In this document: positions 7,059 to 16,159 of the stretch, in pieces
How the letters are laid out: each line of letters begins with the position of its first letter
How positions within the stretch are numbered: position 1 is the stretch's first letter
Origin: Knoellia sp031844405
GTDB taxonomy: Bacteria; Actinomycetota; Actinomycetes; Actinomycetales; Dermatophilaceae
DNA: 64,000 bases
Direction of reading: 5' to 3'
Assembly: GCA_031844405.1 (NCBI GenBank)
Contig: JAUZVC010000004.1
Span: 124,001-188,000, forward strand
Made by a program: the position numbers and the translations under genes
Notes under the pieces: model-generated
The model's input: only the letters and a program-made list of their open reading frames with translations
The model's database searches: none
What the model was told of the DNA's origin: nothing

Positions 7059-7856
7059 AGCGAGAACCGGATCCCCGACGTGTCCGCCACCGAGCGCTGG
7101 ATCGAGCTCGAGGGGGTCGTCAACATGCGCGACTCGGGCGGGCTGCCCACGCGCGACGGCGGCACGATCCAGCCGCTGCGCCTGCTCCGCTCCGACAACC
7201 TCCAGGACCTCAGCGAGGACGACGTCCGGCACGTCGTCGACGTCCTCGGCGTGAGCGACATCGTCGACCTGCGCAGTGACACCGAGGTGAGCACCGAGGG
7301 GCCGGGCCCGCTCTGGCACGTGGAGTCGCTCACCCACCACCACCACTCGCTCTTCGCCGACGGCCGCCCGGTCACCGCCGAGCAGGCCCTCGCCGTCCCC
7401 GAGCACTCGACCCGTCCGGTGCGGGACGCGACCTTCTGGTCCGAGCACTACCTCGGCTACCTCGCCTCGCGGCCCGACTCGGTCTCCGCCGCCCTCGACG
7501 TCGTCTCGCGCAGCACCGGCGCCACGGTCGTCCACTGCGCCGCCGGCAAGGACCGCACCGGCACGGTCGTCGCGCTCGCTCTCGCCGTCGCCGGCGTGCC
7601 GCACGAGGTCATCGTCGAGGACTACGCGCTCACCGGCGAGCGCATCGAGAAGATCATCGCCCGCCTCATGCCGCGCGACCTCTACGGCACCGCCCTGCGC
7701 CAGCAGAGCGTCGACGACCAGCGGCCCCGTCCCGAGACGATGGAGACCATCCTCGACACGCTCGAGGAGGAGTTCGGCGGGGCGACCGGATGGCTGCGCC
7801 AGCAGGGCTGGGCCGACGCCGACATCGAACGGCTGCGCTCGCGGCTCACGACGTGA
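7056..7856 (+). CDS. Tyrosine-protein phosphatase (Y_phosphatase3 / IphP-like)
   Basis: A 266-residue dual-specificity-type phosphatase. The catalytic P-loop HCAAGKDRTG (Cx5R) is intact, and the N-terminal NMRDSGGLPTRDGG and LLRSDNLQDLSEDD are typical of the family that includes M. tuberculosis PtpB (protein-tyrosine and phosphoinositide phosphatase activity). There is no signal peptide, so it is cytoplasmic or exported by a non-classical route. Start is GTG 6 nt after TACGAT. Its stop overlaps the NUDIX gene start (GTGA), indicating translational coupling. Confidence 0.9.
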   Translation: MSENRIPDVSATERWIELEGVVNMRDSGGLPTRDGGTIQPLRLLRSDNLQDLSEDDVRHVVDVLGVSDIVDLRSDTEVSTEGPGPLWHVESLTHHHHSLFADGRPVTAEQALAVPEHSTRPVRDATFWSEHYLGYLASRPDSVSAALDVVSRSTGATVVHCAAGKDRTGTVVALALAVAGVPHEVIVEDYALTGERIEKIIARLMPRDLYGTALRQQSVDDQRPRPETMETILDTLEEEFGGATGWLRQQGWADADIERLRSRLTT

Positions 7857-8413
7857 CGCGCCTCGCGGTCCTCCCCGCCCTCGACCCCGACACCCGCCCG
7901 CGCAACCGGCGGCGGGCGATGCGGGTGCTCCTCGTCGACGAGGCCGACCGCATCCTGCTCTTCCGCGACAGCGACCCCGGCCTCACGCCCGTGCCCGTCT
8001 TCTGGATCACGCCCGGAGGCGGGGTCGACCCGGGCGAGAGCGACCTGCAGGCCGCCGTGCGCGAGGTGGCCGAGGAGACCGGGCTCGCGATCCGCGAGGA
8101 CGAGCTCGTCGGACCCTTGGCGCAGCGGGTCGTCGTCCACGGCTACAGCGACGTCGTCACGACGCAGGACGAGCAGTTCTGGTTCGTCCGGTGCACGTCC
8201 TTCGAGGTGTCGACGGCCGGACACACCGAGGTCGAGCTCGCGACGATGACGGCCCACCACTGGTGGACCCGAGCCGAGCTCGAGACGACGACCGAGGACA
8301 TCTGGCCGCGCGACCTGCTCGCCATCCGTGACCTCGTGCCGGAGGGCAGAACGACTCCCGGGGAACCGCTCGACCTCGGCAACGTCGACGAGTCGACGGT
8401 CGCACCGGACTGA
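7853..8413 (+). CDS. NUDIX hydrolase
   Basis: A 186-residue pyrophosphohydrolase of unknown nucleotide substrate. The Nudix box is complete: GGGVDPGESDLQAAVREV followed by AEETGL (Gx5Ex7REUxEExGU). The GTG start overlaps the stop of the phosphatase gene by 4 nt (GTGA). The conserved MRVLLVDEADRILLFR begins ~22 residues in, so a later start is possible but lacks a ribosome-binding site. The stop codon lies inside the stem of a terminator hairpin. Confidence 0.9.
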   Translation: MTRLAVLPALDPDTRPRNRRRAMRVLLVDEADRILLFRDSDPGLTPVPVFWITPGGGVDPGESDLQAAVREVAEETGLAIREDELVGPLAQRVVVHGYSDVVTTQDEQFWFVRCTSFEVSTAGHTEVELATMTAHHWWTRAELETTTEDIWPRDLLAIRDLVPEGRTTPGEPLDLGNVDESTVAPD

Positions 8414-8439
8414 CCCCGGCCGCAGTCGGACCGGGGTCA
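8411..8439 (+). terminator. Terminator hairpin containing the NUDIX stop codon
   Basis: TGACCCCGG / CCGGGGTCA, a perfect 9-bp stem with an 11-nt loop. The first three bases of the stem are the TGA stop of the NUDIX gene. Being symmetric, it can also serve the convergent gene at 8459. Confidence 0.7.
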
Positions 8440-8458
8440 CGACCCGGTGAGGCGGAGG

Positions 8459-8899
8459 TCAGGCCCCGACCGGCTCCAGCACGAAGACCGGGATGAGCCG
8501 GTCGGTGTTGCGCTGGTACTCCGCGTAGTCCGGGAAGGCCTCGACGCAGCGCTCCCACCACTGCTCGCGCTCCTCGCCGTCGAGCTCCCGGGCACGCGCG
8601 ACCCACGTCCGCGTCCCGTCCTGGAGCTCGAGAACCGGGTTCTTGCGCAGGTTCGCATACCACTTGGGGTGGTCGGGCGCCCCGCCCTTGCTCGCGACCG
8701 CGGCGTAGACGCCCTCGTGCTCGACGCGCATGAGCGGGACCTTGCGGACCGAGCCGGTCACGCCGTTCATCGTGAGCAGCACGACCGGCCTGCCCTGGAT
8801 GTCGACGGACCCGGTGGTGCCGGTCTCCTCGATCGTCTCGACCTGCTTGCGGACCCAGGCGCTGGGGCTCGGGACGTACGTTCCGGTGATCGTGGTCAT
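8459..8899 (-). CDS. Nitroreductase/quinone reductase family protein (F420-dependent, Ddn-like)
   Basis: About 146 residues of the deazaflavin (F420)-dependent nitroreductase family (PF04075). Seen are the split-barrel core VVLLTMNGVTGSVRKVPLMRV, the conserved VASKGGAPDHPKWYANLRKNP, and the family C-terminus. Members reduce quinones or nitro-aromatics using F420H2 in the cytoplasm or at the membrane face; the physiological substrate here is unknown. The start is either ATG 8899 or GTG 8908 (VGTMTT); neither has a good ribosome-binding site. It implies the organism makes F420. Confidence 0.85.
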   Translation of the reverse strand: MTTITGTYVPSPSAWVRKQVETIEETGTTGSVDIQGRPVVLLTMNGVTGSVRKVPLMRVEHEGVYAAVASKGGAPDHPKWYANLRKNPVLELQDGTRTWVARARELDGEEREQWWERCVEAFPDYAEYQRNTDRLIPVFVLEPVGA

Positions 8900-8935
8900 G
8901 GTGCCCACAACATCACGAGGGGCCCGTCCATTTCG

Positions 8936-9403
8936 TCAGGCCGGCTTCTTCTTGTCGCTCACGTAGATCGTGATGACGCCCTCCACGACGACGGTGCCGT
9001 CCTCGCGGATCGCCCTGACCCGCACCGGCACATCGCCCGGCTCGGCCCAGTCGGCCGGGTCGGTGTCTGCCGTGCACAGCAGGTCGGTCGTCGACTTGGC
9101 GGTGTAGGCGACCTCCATGCCCTTGGGGATCCACCGGCGCCCGGACGGGGTCGTCGCCTCGGCGAGCAGGCCCATCGCCGCCTCCAGCCCGTTGCACACC
9201 GCGATGGCGTGGACGGTGCCGATATGGTTCTGCACGGCTCGGCGCTTGCGGATCGTCAGCTCGGCGTGGTTCTCGCGGACCTCACGGACCTGTGGGCGCA
9301 CGGTCCAGAAGTAGGGCGCCTTCTGGGCGAAGAGGAAGGAGAACGCCTTCCGGCCGAGGGGCAGCGAGGTGAGCTGGCGGTACAGGGCGAAGGTCTCCGG
9401 CAT
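8936..9403 (-). CDS. Hotdog-fold protein, DUF4442 family (thioesterase-like)
   Basis: A 155-residue hotdog-fold protein of the DUF4442 / PaaI-like group. Supporting segments are NHIGTVHAIAVCNGLEAAMGLLAEATTP, the hotdog helix that normally follows the catalytic strand, and IPKGMEVAYTAKSTTDL. Relatives hydrolyse acyl-CoA or acyl-ACP, but no substrate can be assigned. The ATG at 9403 lies in a copy of the GTATGCC repeat motif and 7 nt after a TAACAT box, so the mRNA is probably leaderless. The basic C-terminus ends SDKKKPA. Confidence 0.8.
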   Translation of the reverse strand: MPETFALYRQLTSLPLGRKAFSFLFAQKAPYFWTVRPQVREVRENHAELTIRKRRAVQNHIGTVHAIAVCNGLEAAMGLLAEATTPSGRRWIPKGMEVAYTAKSTTDLLCTADTDPADWAEPGDVPVRVRAIREDGTVVVEGVITIYVSDKKKPA

Positions 9404-9416
9404 ACGGACGATGTTA
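9401..9416 (-). promoter_or_regulatory. -10 box and leaderless start of the DUF4442 gene
   Basis: Minus strand TAACAT, 7 nt (CGTCCGT), ATG at 9403; the start codon is part of GTATGCC. Confidence 0.55.
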
Positions 9417-9473
9417 CTTCCCGGTATGCCGGCCACTCCCCCGCCGTGGCGGCCCTCACGCAGGCGCCCCGCA

Positions 9474-9534
9474 GTCGAAAGGAGAGAACGCGCCGTCGGG
9501 CCGGACGGCATACGGCGTGTTCTCTCCTCTCGAC
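9474..9534 (-). terminator. Long hairpin terminator downstream of lepA
   Basis: Arms 9474-9496 and 9512-9534 pair at 21 of 23 positions, with a 15-nt loop. It begins 18 nt after the lepA stop codon on the minus strand. A GGCATAC motif copy straddles the loop and the right arm. Confidence 0.8.
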
Positions 9535-9551
9535 CACGAGGGTCGGGGCGG

Positions 9552-11417
<1,866 letters not shown>

Positions 11418-11527
11418 AGTCGGTCGAGTCCTCGGGGTGGGCGGAACGGGCGTCGGGACAGTCTCCCATGACGGCGGCGCCCCACCGAACCGGCGCACCT
11501 CCTCCCTCGGCCACCTCCCGAGCCCAG

Positions 11528-11559
11528 CCCGTATGCCGTCCCGCGCCACGGCATACGGG
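11528..11559. repeat. Perfect inverted repeat made of two GGCATAC motifs
   Basis: CCCGTATGCCGT - 8 nt - ACGGCATACGGG, a perfect 12-bp stem, in the divergent region between lepA and the PemK-like gene. Because it lies between divergent promoters, a terminator role is less natural than a binding-site role. Confidence 0.7.
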
Positions 11560-11577
11560 CGCTCGGTCCGCCTCGGT

Positions 11578-11593
11578 TAGCGTGAGGCGCATG
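11578..11593 (+). promoter_or_regulatory. -10 box and leaderless start of the PemK-like gene
   Basis: TAGCGT (11578-11583), 7 nt, ATG at 11591. Confidence 0.55.
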
Positions 11594-12097
11594 GCGAGCT
11601 ATCCCGGCGACTACGACGGCCCTCTCGAGCTGCGCTACGCGCCGGAGGTGGACGGCGAGCCGGACGCAGGAGAGGTCGTCTGGGCGCACGTGCCCTTCGA
11701 GGAGGACTTCAGCCGCGGCAAGGACCGGCCCGTCCTCGTCGTCGGCCGAGACGGACGGTGGGTGCTCGGGATGCAGCTGACGAGCAAGGACCACGACCGA
11801 GACGCGGCCCAGGAGGAGCGCGCCGGCCGCTTCTGGGTCGACATCGGCGTCGGTGGCTGGGACGGCGCCCGTCGCCCGTCCGAGGTCCGGGTCAACCGGG
11901 TGGTGCGCATCGACCCCGCGACGATCCGGCGCGAGGGCGCCGTGCTCGACCGCGAGCGTTGGGAGGACGTCGTCGCGGCACACACTGCCCACCCGCACGC
12001 TCAGGCCGCGACGACCCTCGGGGCACGTCCGTCCCCAGACCCACTGCGGCGCCCCTCGCCGTTGCGGCGGCTCATGCGACTGCTCTCGCGCCGGTAG
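11591..12097 (+). CDS. PemK/MazF-like family protein
   Basis: A 168-residue protein related to the PemK/MazF-fold toxins. The core GEVVWAHVPFEEDFSRGKDRPVLVVGRDGRWVLGMQLTSKDHD has the family's (K)xRPVLVV strand and the conserved TSKDH. Actinobacterial members of this branch occur alone as housekeeping-like genes with no adjacent antitoxin, and none is visible here. An mRNA-interferase activity is therefore possible but unproven. The C-terminus is Pro/Arg-rich and unlikely to be structured. Start ATG 11591 is 7 nt from a TAGCGT box. Confidence 0.75.
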   Translation: MASYPGDYDGPLELRYAPEVDGEPDAGEVVWAHVPFEEDFSRGKDRPVLVVGRDGRWVLGMQLTSKDHDRDAAQEERAGRFWVDIGVGGWDGARRPSEVRVNRVVRIDPATIRREGAVLDRERWEDVVAAHTAHPHAQAATTLGARPSPDPLRRPSPLRRLMRLLSRR

Positions 12098-12138
12098 CAC
12101 TGCGGTTGGCGGCTCCGCTGCGCGGGTAGCAGGCCGGG

Positions 12139-12645
12139 GTGACCGCCCGCGCCCACCGACCCGACCTGGCCCACCATCGCCTGCCTTCGAGAGCACCCGG
12201 GCTCCTCTTCGGCCTCGGGCTGGGTGGCTTCCTCGACGGCATCGTCCTCCATCAGGTGCTGCAGTGGCACCACATGGTCAGCGACGTCGAGGCGTGGCCG
12301 CCGGCGACCGTGGCGGGACTGGAGGCCAACACGCTCGCCGACGGGGTGTTCCACGCCGGCACCTGGGCGCTCGTCCTCCTGGCGTCGCTGCTCACCCTGC
12401 GCGAGTGGCGTCGCAGCGCCTCGGCTCCGAGTTGGCGCTTCCACGCGGGCCTGCTGCTGGCGGGATGGGGGGCGTTCAACGTCGTGGAGGGCCTCGTCAA
12501 CCACCAGCTCCTCGGGGTGCACCACGTCCGTGACGACCTCGGCGGCCCGCTGTCGTGGGACCTCGGCTTCCTCGTGCTCGGCGTCGCGCTCCTCGTGGCC
12601 GGGTGGGCGCTGCACCTGCGCGGTCGCGGCTCACCTCACCGCTGA
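12139..12645 (+). CDS. DUF2243 family membrane protein
   Basis: A 168-residue integral membrane protein. The signature GLGLGGFLDGIVLHQVLQWHHM and the later VVEGLVNHQLLGVHHVR, rich in histidines facing the membrane, identify the DUF2243 family; four hydrophobic segments are visible. Function is unknown. The paired His residues suggest metal or heme binding, which is inference. It starts at GTG 12139, 41 bp after the PemK-like gene on the same strand. A strong hairpin follows. Confidence 0.85.
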   Translation: MTARAHRPDLAHHRLPSRAPGLLFGLGLGGFLDGIVLHQVLQWHHMVSDVEAWPPATVAGLEANTLADGVFHAGTWALVLLASLLTLREWRRSASAPSWRFHAGLLLAGWGAFNVVEGLVNHQLLGVHHVRDDLGGPLSWDLGFLVLGVALLVAGWALHLRGRGSPHR

Positions 12646-12654
12646 CGGCGGCAT

Positions 12655-12695
12655 GCGCGAGGGCCCGTCACCGTGGTGGTGACGGGCCCTCGTGC
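12655..12695. terminator. Bidirectional terminator between DUF2243 gene and rpsT
   Basis: GCGCGAGGGCCCGTCACC (12655-12672) pairs with GGTGACGGGCCCTCGTGC (12678-12695), 5-nt loop, near-perfect 18-bp stem between convergent genes. Confidence 0.85.
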
Positions 12696-12725
12696 GATGC
12701 GGTCAGGAACCGCGGTGCGACCGGC

Positions 12726-12986
12726 TCAGAGGCCGGCGGCCTTCTTGGCCATGGCCGACTTCTTGTTGGCCGCGTTGTTCTTGTGCAGCACGCCCTTGCT
12801 GACGGCCTTGTCGAGCTTCTTGGACGCGAGCTTGAGCGCGTCCTTTGCCTCGTCGGCCTTGCCGGCGTCGGCAGCCTCGCGGAACTTGCGGACCGCGGTG
12901 CGGACGTCCGACTTGACGGCCTTGTTGCGCTCGGTCGCGACCTTGTTGGTCTTGATGCGCTTGAGCTGGGACTTGATGTTTGCCAC
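12726..12986 (-). CDS. rpsT: 30S ribosomal protein S20
   Basis: An 86-residue basic, helical ribosomal protein that binds 16S rRNA early in 30S assembly. The sequence ANIKSQLKRIKTNKVATERNKAVKS and the C-terminal KGVLHKNNAANKKSAMAKKA are diagnostic. It starts with GTG at 12986 (VANIK), with AGAAAG about 10 nt upstream. It is transcribed alone on the minus strand from the 210-bp gap after holA, as in other actinobacteria, where rpsT neighbours holA and lepA. Confidence 0.97.
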   Translation of the reverse strand: MANIKSQLKRIKTNKVATERNKAVKSDVRTAVRKFREAADAGKADEAKDALKLASKKLDKAVSKGVLHKNNAANKKSAMAKKAAGL

Positions 12987-13150
12987 GAAGAGATTCTTTC
13001 TGAGAGGTCGGTGGTTGCCGTGAGAGGGCGGCAGATGCGGCTCGGGACCGGGAGTGGGGACACCCTTGCTGAACCGCTCTGGGTGGATCTACGTACGCGC
13101 ACGACCTGAGCGCGCACGCAAGGGGCAAATCTACCAGCGGGCGGCGCACC

Positions 13151-13165
13151 GAGGCAAAACGCCTC
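13151..13165 (-). terminator. Small hairpin after holA
   Basis: GAGGC-AAAAC-GCCTC, 33 nt downstream of the holA stop on the minus strand. Confidence 0.5.
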
Positions 13166-13198
13166 GAACCAGCCGGTACGCCGTGTGCTCCCCCACGC

Positions 13199-14194
13199 TC
13201 ACCGGTCGCCCTCCGCCTTCTCCCGGGTGATCGTGAGCACGGCGCGCTCGACGGCGTAGACGGGGTCGCGTCCCCCGCCCTTGACCTCGAAGTCGGCGGC
13301 GGCGACGGCCCGCAGCGACCGGGCGAGCGACTCGGCGGTCCAACCCTGGAGCGAGCGGCGAGCCTTGTCGACCTGCCACGGCGCCATGCCGAGGTCGCGG
13401 GCGAGGTCGGTCGACCGGCCGCGGCCCGCGGAGCCGACCTTGATGAGCTGGCGCAGCTGCTGTGCGAGGACGGCGACGATGGGCACCGGGTCGACCCCGA
13501 CGGCGATGGCGTGGCGCAGCAGGCGCAGCGCCTCCCCCGCGTCACCCGCCACGGCGGCGTCGGCGACCTTGAAGCCCGTCGCCTCGACCTTGCCCCCGTG
13601 GTAGGTGAGCACGACCGGCTCGTCGATGACGCCGGTGGTGTCGGCGATGAGCTGCTGGCACGCGGCCGCGAGCTCGCGCAGGTCCTTGCCGACGGCGTCG
13701 ACGAGCGCCTGCACCGCCTCCCCGGTCGCCCGCCGCTTGGCCCGCCTGAACTCGTTCATGGCGAAGTCGGCCTTGTCGCGGTCGGTCTTGATGGCCGGGG
13801 CGTCAATGACCCGGGCCCGCGACTTCTTGAGGGTGTCGAGGACCTTCTTGCCGCGGTTGCCGCCCTTGTGGGTGACGACGAGCGTGACGTCCTCGGGCGG
13901 GGCGGCGAGGTAGGCGAGGAGGTCCTGCTGCAGCTCGTCCGGCGCCTCGTCGAGGTCGTGAACGACGACGGCCTTGTCGCCGCCGAAGAGGGACGGGCTC
14001 GCGTGGACGATGAGCTCGCCGGGCTCGTAGGTCGCGGCGTGGAGCCGGATGACCTCGACGTCGGGAGTCCGCTCGCGCACGGACTGGAGCACCTCGGCGA
14101 GGCCACGCTCGGCGAGCACCTGCTCGGGGCCGGCGATGAGGACGAGCGGCGGCACCCGGCGCTGCACGTCGACGAGATCACTCACGGCGGTCAC
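13199..14194 (-). CDS. holA: DNA polymerase III subunit delta
   Basis: Clamp-loader subunit that opens the beta clamp. About 331 residues with the family pattern PPLVLIAGPEQVLAERGLAEVL at the N-terminus, the RGKKVLDTLKK segment, the AAA+ lid region LRELAAACQQLIADT, and the C-terminal collar domain (LRLLRHAIAVGVDPVPIVAVLAQQLRQLIKVG). Delta lacks a functional Walker A, as here. The GTG at 14194 overlaps the stop of the upstream gene (GTGA); GTG 14185 (VSDLVDV) is equally possible. Confidence 0.92.
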   Translation of the reverse strand: MTAVSDLVDVQRRVPPLVLIAGPEQVLAERGLAEVLQSVRERTPDVEVIRLHAATYEPGELIVHASPSLFGGDKAVVVHDLDEAPDELQQDLLAYLAAPPEDVTLVVTHKGGNRGKKVLDTLKKSRARVIDAPAIKTDRDKADFAMNEFRRAKRRATGEAVQALVDAVGKDLRELAAACQQLIADTTGVIDEPVVLTYHGGKVEATGFKVADAAVAGDAGEALRLLRHAIAVGVDPVPIVAVLAQQLRQLIKVGSAGRGRSTDLARDLGMAPWQVDKARRSLQGWTAESLARSLRAVAAADFEVKGGGRDPVYAVERAVLTITREKAEGDR

Positions 14195-15552
14195 TCTGCC
14201 ACGCGGGTCCGACCTCGCCGCCGCCACCGGACGAGAACGGCCACGAAGGCCGCCGCGAGCGCCAACTCCTGCCACCACCACGCCCACCAGACGTTCGACG
14301 TGCCGAAGAGGGCGAAGGAGGATCGGCCGTCGATGGCGTCCGCCGCCCAGATGACCCTGTTCACCCCCACGGCCTTCTCCACCACGACGATGGGATCCCG
14401 CAGAAGGTCGAGACGATGGACGCCCAAGGCGTCGGGAGCACTCGTGAGGGCGACAGGCACGTCCCGGTGCCAGGCCACGCCGAAGTCGACCGGCTCGACC
14501 TGCTGCCACTCGAGGACGTCGACGCGGCTGCCGTCGAGCGCCACGGGGTCGAGCCCCGGGAGCGTCACCCCGGCCATCCAGTCGACGGCACCGTCTTCTT
14601 GGGAGGCGAGAAGCCACAGCGTGCCGTCGGCGCGCACGCTCCCCCACCACTGTCCCTTGAGGTCGAGCTGCGCCGGCGGGCCGTCGAGCCCGACAGAACC
14701 GAGGCTCGTCGTCTGCGCGGTCCGCTGGTCCCAGACGACGACGTCGACTTTTGTCTCCGATGAGAAGTCCGACCCCTCCGATGGCAGGGTGCGGCCGACG
14801 AGCCGGTCGGCGTCCAACCACCCGGCCGCCTGCGCCATGCCCGGCACCTCACGGACAGAACCGTCGGTGAGGTCGAGCACGACCGGTCCGTCGAGGGTGG
14901 ACACGACGACTGCCTCTCCGGACGGCGAGAACGTCGCCGGCGACTGCATGTTGAGCGCATACGGCGATCCGTCGGCGCGTGGCGACGTCGACTCGCTCGA
15001 CAGTTCCTGGACCTCGCTAAAGAACCACCACCGCCCCCGCGAGAGGTCGCGCACGACCCACCTGTTCTGCGGTGTCTGGAGATAGGCGACGCGCTGCCCG
15101 TCGGCCGAGACGGCGGGGAAGGTCTCGCCCGAGCGCTCACTTCCCGGCAACCGCCACCTCCTGCCCCCCTGCGTCAGGATCTGCCAGTCGCCTCGTCCCG
15201 ACTCCTCGTCAGCCACGTGCACGATGGCCGCGGCCGGCTCGGAGCGGTCGCCCATGGGCCGCACCCACAGCTGGTGGCCGAGCCGCTGCGGGTGGGACGA
15301 GACACCGCCCCTTCCGTCACTGCCCACAGCGGGGAGGACGTCCTGGACGACCGGGAGCCCGAGGCCCCCGAGCAGCGTGCCGATGACGAGCGCAACGGCG
15401 GTGAGTGCGCCGGCCGAGGCTGCGGCTCGGCGCAGGGCCGCCCGTCGCCGACCTCGCCGCCAGCTATCCGCGACGAACGTGGCGGACGCGTCGGGCAGAT
15501 CGGTCGGGGCGAGTTCGGAAGCGTCTCGCATGACCCGGGTCAACGTGTCCAT
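14191..15552 (-). CDS. Putative anti-sigma-like membrane protein with beta-propeller-like ectodomain
   Basis: A 453-residue protein with a short cytoplasmic N-terminus (residues 1-40), a transmembrane segment at about 45-67, a large extracytoplasmic region, and a second hydrophobic stretch near the C-terminus (QELALAAAFVAVLVRW) ending in Arg-rich residues. The ectodomain carries WD40/TolB-like strands (FPAVSADGQRVAYLQ, ATFSPSGEAVVVS). Its ATG overlaps the stop of the sigma-factor gene (TGATG), so the two are co-translated. By analogy with other SigE-family pairs it probably holds the sigma factor inactive, but no zinc-binding anti-sigma motif is visible. I do not recognise a named family. Confidence 0.7.
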   Translation of the reverse strand: MDTLTRVMRDASELAPTDLPDASATFVADSWRRGRRRAALRRAAASAGALTAVALVIGTLLGGLGLPVVQDVLPAVGSDGRGGVSSHPQRLGHQLWVRPMGDRSEPAAAIVHVADEESGRGDWQILTQGGRRWRLPGSERSGETFPAVSADGQRVAYLQTPQNRWVVRDLSRGRWWFFSEVQELSSESTSPRADGSPYALNMQSPATFSPSGEAVVVSTLDGPVVLDLTDGSVREVPGMAQAAGWLDADRLVGRTLPSEGSDFSSETKVDVVVWDQRTAQTTSLGSVGLDGPPAQLDLKGQWWGSVRADGTLWLLASQEDGAVDWMAGVTLPGLDPVALDGSRVDVLEWQQVEPVDFGVAWHRDVPVALTSAPDALGVHRLDLLRDPIVVVEKAVGVNRVIWAADAIDGRSSFALFGTSNVWWAWWWQELALAAAFVAVLVRWRRRGRTRVAE

Positions 15553-16085
15553 CAGCCGCCCCTCCGTGCGGGAGCGAGCTCGGCCACGAGCTCGGGGTTG
15601 AGCTCCCGCAGCCGTGCGAGGGCGTGTCGGGACTGCGACTTCACTGTGCTCACCGAGCACCCGAGGACCGCCGCGGCCTGAACCTCGGTGCGGTCCTCGA
15701 GGTAGCGCAGGACGAGGACGGACCGCTGGCGGGGCGTGAGGCGTCCGAGCGCGTCGAGGAGGACGAGCCGCAGGTCGGCGTCGGTCACCTGCGACGAGCC
15801 GGATGGTGCGTCCGGCGCCGAGGCGGTCAGGTGCTCGGGACGCCGCCGTCGCCGGCGCCAGTGGTCGATGTGGAGACGGTGAAGAACCGTGCGCGCATAG
15901 GCCGTCGGGTCCTGCTCGTGGCGCCGGATCGAGGTCCATCGAGCGGCCATGCGCACATGCGTCTCCTGCACGAGGTCCTGCGCTCCGTGGTGGTCACCGG
16001 TGAGCAGCCACGCGACGCGCAGGAGCGGTGTCGTGCTGGCGCGCACGAACGCTTCGAAGTCCGCATCGGGCCGGGACCAGGACAT
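15552..16085 (-). CDS. ECF RNA polymerase sigma factor, SigE family
   Basis: A 177-residue extracytoplasmic-function sigma factor. Region 2 is FEAFVRASTTPLLRVAWLLTG and AQDLVQETHVRMAARW; region 4 is LTPRQRSVLVLRYLEDRTEVQAAAVLGCSVSTVKSQSRHAL with a clear helix-turn-helix. The WLLTGD signature places it in the actinobacterial SigE family. Start ATG 16085 has GGAGG 5 nt upstream; an upstream GTG (16097) is less well placed. Its target regulon is unknown. It is coupled to the membrane protein gene that follows. Confidence 0.92.
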   Translation of the reverse strand: MSWSRPDADFEAFVRASTTPLLRVAWLLTGDHHGAQDLVQETHVRMAARWTSIRRHEQDPTAYARTVLHRLHIDHWRRRRRRPEHLTASAPDAPSGSSQVTDADLRLVLLDALGRLTPRQRSVLVLRYLEDRTEVQAAAVLGCSVSTVKSQSRHALARLRELNPELVAELAPARRGG

Positions 16086-16159
16086 GACCACCTCCACACC
16101 CCATCACGACGGTGAGCCCCTCCGCGGGTGGATGCTCCTCGGCGGGTCGTCGCCGCAGC

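Noticed and set aside
5970..7604. Minus-strand open frame of about 544 codons over the cyclodeaminase and phosphatase genes
   Set aside because: It is antisense to two well-supported genes and consists of Val/Gly/Arg/Asp-rich shadow sequence.
11591..12645. PemK-like gene plus DUF2243 gene as a toxin-antitoxin pair
   Set aside because: The second gene encodes a four-helix membrane protein of a separate family and does not resemble an antitoxin.
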